From contig CALMVH010000178.1 of the NCBI GenBank assembly GCA_937873165.1, positions 3,002 through 9,264 on the forward strand: 6,263 nt of DNA, written 5' to 3'. The DNA comes from an uncultured Rhodospirillales bacterium (GTDB taxonomy: Bacteria; Pseudomonadota; Alphaproteobacteria; CALMVH01). Below, one piece after another: positions 1-3,950 of the stretch (the first letter of the stretch is position 1; each line of letters starts with the position of its first letter). The position numbers and the translations under genes are program-made. The notes under the pieces are model-generated. The model was not told the DNA's origin and ran no database searches. It saw only the letters and a program-made list of their open reading frames with translations.

Positions 1-417
1 CGACGCGAGTCTTTCGGGCGCCAGATGGGCGGAAGGGTCGAGCGCCAGCAGCGCCACGGTGAACAGCGGATCGCAGCGGTATTCCCGCGCCGACAGCAAG
101 GTTTCCAGTTCCAGCTTGTTCGCGAGAGCCTCGCGCCGCGTGGAGAAAGCCTGGTTGCGCCGCGCGGGCCTAGACTGCACCGTATGGTAATCTTCAAGCA
201 TGGTGCCCTGGTGGTCGGCACGAACTATCAGACCATAGGATGAGTCCAGGGCTGAATGCGCGGTCTCATCGGCGCGATCAATACCCAGTGCTCCCGCCAC
301 CAGCCCGAGCACGGCCGAGCGGGCAGGACGCGAAAAGCCCGTTCGACGTTCTCCTGCGGCTACCTCGCCAAACGAGCCCAGCGGCGCATACAGCGTAAAC
401 AACAGGAAGTGCGGCAT
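1..417 (-). CDS. cas5e: Cas5e (CasD), Cascade subunit; 3' end outside window
   Basis: Cas5e caps the crRNA 5' handle in the type I-E Cascade complex and contacts Cas8e and the Cas7e backbone. The frame is open from ATG at 417 to the window edge, giving 139 codons with no stop, or a little over half of a usual Cas5e of roughly 220-250 residues. Family features are visible: the N-terminal strand PHFLLFTLYAPLGSFGEVA (residues 2-20), the ERR...PARSAVLGLVAGALGI block (23-46), an LEDYHTVQ segment (74-81) and REYRCDPLFTVAL (111-123). The start lies 5 nt after the cas7e stop with no clear Shine-Dalgarno, so translation is probably coupled to cas7e. It is too short on its first codons to be seen as a complete gene here; cas6e would be expected next, beyond position 1. 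Identification is from remembered family patterns and is secure. Confidence 0.96.
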   Translation of the reverse strand, partial: MPHFLLFTLYAPLGSFGEVAAGERRTGFSRPARSAVLGLVAGALGIDRADETAHSALDSSYGLIVRADHQGTMLEDYHTVQSRPARRNQAFSTRREALANKLELETLLSAREYRCDPLFTVALLALDPSAHLAPERLAS

Positions 418-422
418 GACGA

Positions 423-1475
423 TTACCAGCCCGTAGCGAAGTCAGAGACGGCCGCGAAGCTGGCGCCCGGTTCACGGATGAAGGCATCCTGGAATGGTGT
501 GGCCATGCCGTAGGCCGCCTCGAAATCCTGACGAGTCCTGCGCAGCCTCTCTACCGAACTTTCGAGGTAGTCGTCGCCCTTAATTCGTCCGATAAAGGCG
601 GAGGCCAGCGTGCGTGGCATGTCGTCACCGCACTCTGCCATAAGGTAAGACGCATTCGCCCGGCTGGCGAAGCTGGCCTGCTTGCCGCCGGGTGAGACAG
701 TGATCGCCGCCTCGATCAGGGCCTTGACGCCATCGCGGGCCAAAGTGCTGTCGCCCGCTAGATTGCGCGTCAGCAGATCGGTATCGATGCAGAGGTACAG
801 GTAAAAGACACCCGACCCAAAACCGGCTTCCCCAATGAATCCGGCACCTGCGTCCTCGTTGCGTGTCTTCAGATCGTCGACAGCCGTATAGTAGTCGTCC
901 TCGACCGCTACGGGGTGCGTCGTGATCGCGTGCGCCACTTGAATCGCCGCATCGCGGTTGAACTCGGGCGTACCCGCCATCATGCGACCGAACATGGCAA
1001 TGTCGACGGCGCCGTCTGTGTGCCGCAGCACGGCAGACGCGTCATGCTTTTCGGGGCGATCACCCGCGCGCAGTCGCTCTGCCAGGGCGATCGCTGCCGC
1101 CCTTTCGTCCGGCGACACAAAGGCGAGCTGTTCCGTAAGCAGGTTGGCGCCGCCGGATTCAGTCTCTGCCTTGATCTTTCCGAACATGCTAGCGATTTCA
1201 CGTGCGATCGGCGTGGCGGCGGCTTCGTCGCTGCCCGTTCCCACCAGATGGTCGAACACCACTCGGCCCAGCCGCTGCGTTCGTTCCGCCAGATGTCCAT
1301 GCAGGCTCGCTTGGAATTTGTCGGAGGTTCGCCAAGCGCGCTTCAGCGCCTGTGAGGATATGCGCAGCCTCGTGGTGCCGCCGAACAATGCCGTCTTCGG
1401 CGCACCCACATCGTCGCGGTTCAGGTTCGAGGGTGGGTAGACGGTCAGGATGTGGATCTGTACGAAGCGGGTCAT
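423..1475 (-). CDS. cas7e: Cas7e (CasC/Cse4), Cascade backbone subunit
   Basis: Cas7e polymerises, six copies per complex in E. coli, along the crRNA spacer to form the Cascade backbone and hold the guide for target pairing. The 350-residue product is close to the E. coli length of about 363. The N-terminus is diagnostic: FVQIHILTVYPPSNLNRDD (residues 4-22), PKTALFGG (26-33) and RLRISSQALKRAWRTS (36-51). The C-terminal part keeps an intact Cas7-like fold region with no frameshift. The start at 1475 overlaps the cas11e stop in an ATGA arrangement and has a good AAGGA Shine-Dalgarno at 1484-1488, 8 nt from the ATG. The stop TAA at 423-425 is followed 5 nt later by cas5e. It is surely part of one polycistronic Cascade message. 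Confidence 0.98.
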   Translation of the reverse strand: MTRFVQIHILTVYPPSNLNRDDVGAPKTALFGGTTRLRISSQALKRAWRTSDKFQASLHGHLAERTQRLGRVVFDHLVGTGSDEAAATPIAREIASMFGKIKAETESGGANLLTEQLAFVSPDERAAAIALAERLRAGDRPEKHDASAVLRHTDGAVDIAMFGRMMAGTPEFNRDAAIQVAHAITTHPVAVEDDYYTAVDDLKTRNEDAGAGFIGEAGFGSGVFYLYLCIDTDLLTRNLAGDSTLARDGVKALIEAAITVSPGGKQASFASRANASYLMAECGDDMPRTLASAFIGRIKGDDYLESSVERLRRTRQDFEAAYGMATPFQDAFIREPGASFAAVSDFATGW

Positions 1476-2047
1476 GCCGGCTGTCCTTCTTGTATCGAAA
1501 TGAAGAGAGGGGGTGTTTCGACCGGCGCAGAGTCGCCCGCGCGGTAGTATTCGAAAGCCCAGCGAGCACGGATGGCATCACCTGCTTTCGGAACGGCCCA
1601 GATCAGGATGGCATGGCCTAGATCGCCGGGTGACAGGGCGTTCTCTGCCAGTTGAACCATCCGTCGCATCTGGACTGCGACCTCCTCGGGCTCCCGCGCG
1701 TTCAGCATCCGGCGCAAGCGCAATGGTTTCATGCGCGCTTTATCGAGATCGCCGGGTTTTGGACAGCCAACAGCCCGTGTTGGGTGTACTCCGTTGTTCG
1801 TCCGAACGAAAGCCAGCGTTACGGCAGCAGTCGCAACCCAGGGCAGGCTTTGCACGTCGCGAAGATCAAGCCGACGATATAAATCGAATACGGCGGGATC
1901 GGCCATAGCCTCTCCCACGGTTGATCGCCGCAGCCGCGCCAGCGTCGCACGATCACTTCCCGCGTTATGCTTTGTATCGCCTTCCAAGGGCTGGAGATTG
2001 CTCCACCATCCAGCGAACACCTGTCGTGTTCTTTCAGACTCTTTCAT
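1472..2047 (-). CDS. cas11e: Cas11e (CasB/Cse2), Cascade small subunit
   Basis: Cas11e forms the dimeric belly of type I-E Cascade, stabilising the R-loop and the displaced strand. The 191-residue product is in the usual range of about 160-200. It is mostly alpha-helical in appearance and begins with the family-typical pattern FAGWWSNLQP (residues 11-20) followed by DRATLARLRRS (32-42). Basic helices such as MKPLRLRRML and VQMRRMVQLAE are consistent with its nucleic-acid-binding surface. The start overlaps the cas8e stop by 4 bp (ATGA at 2044-2047), and the stop overlaps the cas7e start in the same way, which points to translational coupling. Cas11 proteins diverge quickly in sequence, so position between cas8e and cas7e carries much of the weight, together with the WW...LARLRR pattern. 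Confidence 0.96.
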   Translation of the reverse strand: MKESERTRQVFAGWWSNLQPLEGDTKHNAGSDRATLARLRRSTVGEAMADPAVFDLYRRLDLRDVQSLPWVATAAVTLAFVRTNNGVHPTRAVGCPKPGDLDKARMKPLRLRRMLNAREPEEVAVQMRRMVQLAENALSPGDLGHAILIWAVPKAGDAIRARWAFEYYRAGDSAPVETPPLFISIQEGQPA

Positions 2048-3675
2048 GCGACGCCGGTTTCCTTCTGCTTGATCGGCACGCCTGCGGCTTTGCGTACCTG
2101 GATATTCAGTGTTTTCTGCAAGCCATCCCGGGCTTTCACCAGCTTATGCATCTGCGACGTTCGCAACATGCCGATTTCGTCCAGAGGCACGGTGCGGTCG
2201 AACAAGCGAAGAGCGGTGTTTACAAGCGCCGCATGCCAGTCGACGCGCGACCGCATCAAAAACTGGTCGGCCTCGTACTGGCCGCCTTCCGGCATGGTCG
2301 CGAGGGCTTCGATAGTCCGGTAGAACCGGTCTTCGGTCTCGTCCCATAGGCTGCGCCTGACCGCGAGGATGCTGGACCCATCGCCGCCGTGGGCCAGCGC
2401 GTTGCGCAGTTCACCGGCCAGTGCGCGGGCCGCGAGGTCGGCAGACTCGATCATATGCCGCGCCAATGCCCGCATCCGATCCGCCCGATCGTGATCGACA
2501 GGATAGACCGGCATTTCGCTTTCGACGAACCCGCGGGCTTTCATGTTGTCCATATCGAACCCTGCAGCGATCAATCGGCCGGGTCGTTGGGCAGCCGGAA
2601 AATCCTTCAGCCGTTTATTTGCAACCTGAACCACGGCAGCTGGTTTTCGCAACCCTTTGCCGGCGTCGTCGTCTCCAAGTACTAGGCCCAGCCAATGCCG
2701 GTAACCCAGCCGTTCGGGCTGCGGATGCACCGCCAGCCATTCCATGCTGCTAGCCTTGGTTCGGTAATATGGCGAAAGCGGATGTTCTAAAAAGCTGTAT
2801 TTTAGTCCGTTAGTACGCATTGAGAAGGCTGTTACTATTGTCTCGTCAACTAACCCTGTTAGGTCGCATGGAAGCCGGTCCGTATTGGAAGAAAATTGTA
2901 GCCGGATGCGGCGCGGCATGCCCCAGAAAGCATGCGCCGGCATCGTATTTTCGGAATTTATGGTCTGTCCGGCCTCGGACGTACGGGTCGGTCCCGCCCA
3001 AGGAAAGACCTGCGCGGCGTGCGCTCGTGTATCAAGCGCACGAGGGCTATCCAAGGGTACTGCGTTCAGCCACAGGCACGTCCACAAAAGCAGCGGACTG
3101 GTGCCGTCCGGCGTGGGGAACACCAGGGTGGAAAGTGGGCCGCCGCCCCGCAATCCCACAAAGTGGCCCTGACCGCCGGTAGGCGCAAAGGTTTGCAAGG
3201 TATACAACGCCATGGCCGCAGCGGCTCGCGACAGGCGCACCACCCGGTCACGATGCACGAAATGATCCAGGTTCTTCTTCAGGGTATTCGCGCCGGGCGC
3301 ATCGATCAGCAACTGGCCGATCGGGATGCCTTCGCCCGCGATGGCTTCGCTATCCTGCAGGAACCGCGCGTCCGGGCCATCGAGTTCGAAATACGGCGCC
3401 AGCGATGCGAAATTCTTGTCCAGCGTAAGGGCATCCGGGGGAGTGTCCAGCCATTCACTCCAGGTGTCCGTGTCCTCCAGCCGCCCGGCACAGGCGGTCG
3501 ATAGCAGGCCGATCATGAACTCGCGCGCGGCTGCATCGAAATCCGGACGCTCCCACGCAAACCCGGTGATTACCTGACCGCCGACTGGAGAGGCGATTTC
3601 CGCCGGCCTGATCCAGGCGGTGTTCCCATCGGACAGGTGGACTGGAAGCCATGGCTTTGACAGGAGTGAGAACAT
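2044..3675 (-). CDS. cas8e: Cas8e (CasA/Cse1), Cascade large subunit for PAM recognition
   Basis: Cas8e recognises the PAM, opens the target duplex and recruits Cas3. The 543-residue product is near the family size (E. coli CasA is about 500). Visible family blocks are LLSKPWLPV (residues 4-12), FDAAAREFMIGLL (46-58), the segment LLIDAPGANTLKKNLDHFV (122-140), which should hold the L1 loop contacting PAM and handle, GLRGGGPLSTLV (174-185) and CDLTG (270-274). A helical C-terminal domain at about 395-530 would be the four-helix bundle. The paired cysteine motifs that bind zinc in E. coli CasA are absent. The start at 3675 is supported by the N-terminal match and an in-frame TGA at 3685-3687. 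It lacks a good Shine-Dalgarno and lies 4 nt after the stop of the 57-codon ORF, suggesting coupling. Confidence 0.97.
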   Translation of the reverse strand: MFSLLSKPWLPVHLSDGNTAWIRPAEIASPVGGQVITGFAWERPDFDAAAREFMIGLLSTACAGRLEDTDTWSEWLDTPPDALTLDKNFASLAPYFELDGPDARFLQDSEAIAGEGIPIGQLLIDAPGANTLKKNLDHFVHRDRVVRLSRAAAAMALYTLQTFAPTGGQGHFVGLRGGGPLSTLVFPTPDGTSPLLLWTCLWLNAVPLDSPRALDTRAHAAQVFPWAGPTRTSEAGQTINSENTMPAHAFWGMPRRIRLQFSSNTDRLPCDLTGLVDETIVTAFSMRTNGLKYSFLEHPLSPYYRTKASSMEWLAVHPQPERLGYRHWLGLVLGDDDAGKGLRKPAAVVQVANKRLKDFPAAQRPGRLIAAGFDMDNMKARGFVESEMPVYPVDHDRADRMRALARHMIESADLAARALAGELRNALAHGGDGSSILAVRRSLWDETEDRFYRTIEALATMPEGGQYEADQFLMRSRVDWHAALVNTALRLFDRTVPLDEIGMLRTSQMHKLVKARDGLQKTLNIQVRKAAGVPIKQKETGVA

Positions 3676-3684
3676 GGCTCTAAT
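3657..3684 (+). promoter_or_regulatory. Candidate sigma70 promoter (P2) directed toward the mini-CRISPR
   Basis: On the plus strand a perfect -35 hexamer TTGACA (3657-3662) is followed after 16 nt by TCTAAT (3679-3684), a 5/6 match to TATAAT. A transcript would begin near 3690 and run antisense to the 57-codon ORF into the repeat-like elements at 3860-3950. The hexamers lie over the first codons of cas8e and its upstream gap. It is the best candidate I see for producing the plus-strand guide RNA; weaker hexamers closer to the element were not convincing. No transcription data are available. Confidence 0.5.
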
Positions 3685-3853
3685 TCAGTTTCGCGTTGAT
3701 CCACGACTGGATGGCCATTGCAAAAGTGGCCAGACAACTGGCCGCTAAGCCTGACGACACATTTGCCGGCTTATCTTCAAGGCGGGTTGATTCGTAGGCA
3801 ATACAACAATGGGAGGTGCGAACACTTAATTTCTTTTGCGTCAGATACGTCAT
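3680..3853 (-). CDS. 57-codon ORF of unknown function between cas3 and cas8e
   Basis: I do not recognise this product. The reading frame starts at ATG 3851-3853 and ends with TAG 3680-3682, giving 57 residues. It has a strong AGGAG Shine-Dalgarno at 3861-3865, 7 nt from the start, far better than that of cas8e, whose ATG follows 4 nt after this stop. The N-terminal part is polar and basic (MTYLTQKKLSVRTSHCCIAY), with Cys16, Cys17 and Cys40; the C-terminal part, about residues 35-52, is small-residue and hydrophobic (GLAASCLATFAMAIQSWI) and could be an amphipathic or membrane-touching helix. Net charge is positive. It uses TTA twice, codons 9 and 36, and is less GC-rich than its neighbours. 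It may be a leader cistron coupling cas8e translation, an accessory protein, or a small toxin kept off by the adjacent guide element. Expression is inferred only. Confidence 0.55.
   Translation of the reverse strand: MTYLTQKKLSVRTSHCCIAYESTRLEDKPANVSSGLAASCLATFAMAIQSWINAKLN
3725..3746 (+). repeat. Inverted repeat able to form a hairpin upstream of the mini-CRISPR
   Basis: AGTGGCCAG (3725-3733) and CTGGCCGCT (3738-3746) can pair across an ACAA loop to give a 9-bp stem. One pair is U-G in a plus-strand RNA but becomes an A-C mismatch in a minus-strand RNA, so the fold is better in plus-strand RNA. There is no following T-run, so it is not an intrinsic terminator. It lies between P2 and the mini-CRISPR and inside the 57-codon ORF (codons 36-43). 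Confidence 0.5.
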
Positions 3854-3859
3854 TACGTT

Positions 3860-3888
3860 ACTCCTGAAAACCCGGAAGGGATGACCCG
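3860..3888 (+). repeat. Degenerate type I-E repeat (psi-repeat 1) with near-canonical 3' handle
   Basis: This 29-nt stretch ends in GGGATGACCCG. The last 8 nt, ATGACCCG, differ at one position from ATGAACCG, a common type I-E crRNA 5' handle. The stem is reduced to CCC-GGAA-GGG (3871-3880), and the 5' portion no longer resembles a repeat. Loss of the 5' half while keeping the handle is what a first repeat of a single-guide element would need. It shares GGGATG with the second element at a period of 62 nt. Its 5' edge also contains the minus-strand Shine-Dalgarno of the 57-codon ORF. Confidence 0.6.
3861..3865 (-). promoter_or_regulatory. Strong Shine-Dalgarno (AGGAG) of the 57-codon ORF
   Basis: AGGAG on the minus strand sits 7 nt before the ATG at 3853, an ideal spacing. 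This is the main support for translation of the small ORF. It lies within the first repeat-like element, so a plus-strand RNA through this site would be antisense to it and could mask it. Confidence 0.7.
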
Positions 3889-3909
3889 TCTGAATAATTA
3901 TTCAGACTT
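3874..3909 (-). promoter_or_regulatory. Predicted Cascade target (protospacer plus AAG PAM) for the mini-CRISPR guide
   Basis: Read on the minus strand, AAG (3909-3907) is directly followed by TCTGAATAATTATTCAGAC (3906-3888), identical to spacer nucleotides 1-19 of the plus-strand element. The remaining 14 positions match at only 4. AAG is the best known I-E interference PAM in E. coli. A full seed match with PAM and a mismatched PAM-distal end is the pattern expected for binding without destruction. In the guide's own orientation the spacer is preceded by CCG, which is not a PAM. Bound Cascade would cover the -10 region of P1. Sequence identity is seen; targeting is inferred. Confidence 0.6.
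3888..3907. repeat. Perfect 20-bp palindrome
   Basis: GTCTGAATAATTATTCAGAC is exactly its own reverse complement. It overlaps the last base of the first repeat-like element's handle and the first 19 nt of the spacer, and its other end supplies the G of the opposite-strand AAG PAM. A further CAGAC lies at 3913-3917 on the minus strand, pairing with GTCTG (minus 3907-3903) across 5 nt. An alternative reading is a protein operator over the P1 -10 region. Confidence 0.97.
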
Positions 3910-3923
3910 ATGGTCTGCGTCAA
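3897..3923 (-). promoter_or_regulatory. Candidate promoter (P1) for the 57-codon ORF and cas8e operon
   Basis: On the minus strand TTGACG (3923-3918, 5/6) and AATAAT (3902-3897, 5/6) are separated by 15 nt, shorter than the ideal 17. A start near 3890 would give a leader of about 35 nt to the Shine-Dalgarno-equipped small ORF and then cas8e. The -10 is inside the 20-bp palindrome, so anything binding there, Cascade or a repressor, should block it. A cas8e promoter between cas3 and cas8e is also known in E. coli. Confidence 0.5.
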
Positions 3924-3950
3924 GTCCCCCGCTCGTGCGGGGATGCTAGT
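3922..3950 (+). repeat. Degenerate type I-E repeat (psi-repeat 2) with intact hairpin
   Basis: The sequence reads AAGTC, CCCCGC (3927-3932), TCGT loop, GCGGGG (3937-3942), then ATG. Hairpin arms, loop size and the following AT equal those of the E. coli I-E repeat, whereas the handle end (CTAGT) has diverged. It overlaps the cas3 stop codon at 3946-3948. Since the arms are palindromic, the cas3 mRNA can form the same hairpin with an ACGA loop. There is no T-run on either strand, so it is not an obvious intrinsic terminator. Confidence 0.75.

Larger units (their letters stand above)
3860..3950 (+). ncRNA. Candidate mini-CRISPR guide RNA (CreR/CreA-like): psi-repeat, 33-nt spacer, psi-repeat
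   Basis: Two diverged I-E repeat-like units, 3860-3888 and 3922-3950, flank a 33-nt segment (3889-3921), matching the 32-33 nt spacer size of type I-E arrays. The first unit keeps the handle that becomes the crRNA 5' end; the second keeps the 5' flank and the full hairpin that becomes the crRNA 3' end. Each has decayed where its sequence would not be used. Known relatives in concept are Cas-regulating RNAs (CreR) and CreA antitoxin RNAs, which load onto Cascade and repress promoters through partial pairing without target cleavage. Here the spacer's first 19 nt recur on the opposite strand next to an AAG PAM. Transcription would come from the plus strand, possibly from P2. The arrangement is seen in the sequence; processing by Cas6e and loading are inferred. 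Confidence 0.6.

Noticed and set aside
958..1440. A 160-codon plus-strand ORF opposite cas7e, and many similar long antisense frames opposite cas8e and cas3.
   Set aside because: They lie wholly opposite well-identified cas genes in GC-rich DNA, where antisense frames often stay open; none shows a recognisable product or its own regulatory signals.
2757..2895. AT-richer patch inside cas8e together with missing zinc-binding cysteines around CDLTG.
   Set aside because: The frame is intact, and as I recall other Cas8e proteins also lack the E. coli cysteine pairs; there is no sign of insertion or recombination.
3679..3692. A second possible guide target, CTGAAT, over the P2 -10 region.
   Set aside because: Only spacer positions 2-7 match, position 1 mismatches, and the adjacent trinucleotide is GAA rather than AAG.
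3674..3748. A 24-codon plus-strand ORF starting MALIQFRVDPRL with an AGGAG 7 nt upstream, superficially like the start of a RelB/DinJ-type antitoxin.
   Set aside because: It stops after 24 codons, its Shine-Dalgarno lies inside the candidate P2 promoter and would not be transcribed from it, and the resemblance ends after about 12 residues. It overlaps the better-supported minus-strand ORF.
3924..3948. Hairpin at the cas3 stop as an intrinsic terminator.
   Set aside because: Neither strand has a T-run after the stem, and its sequence matches the type I-E repeat hairpin.
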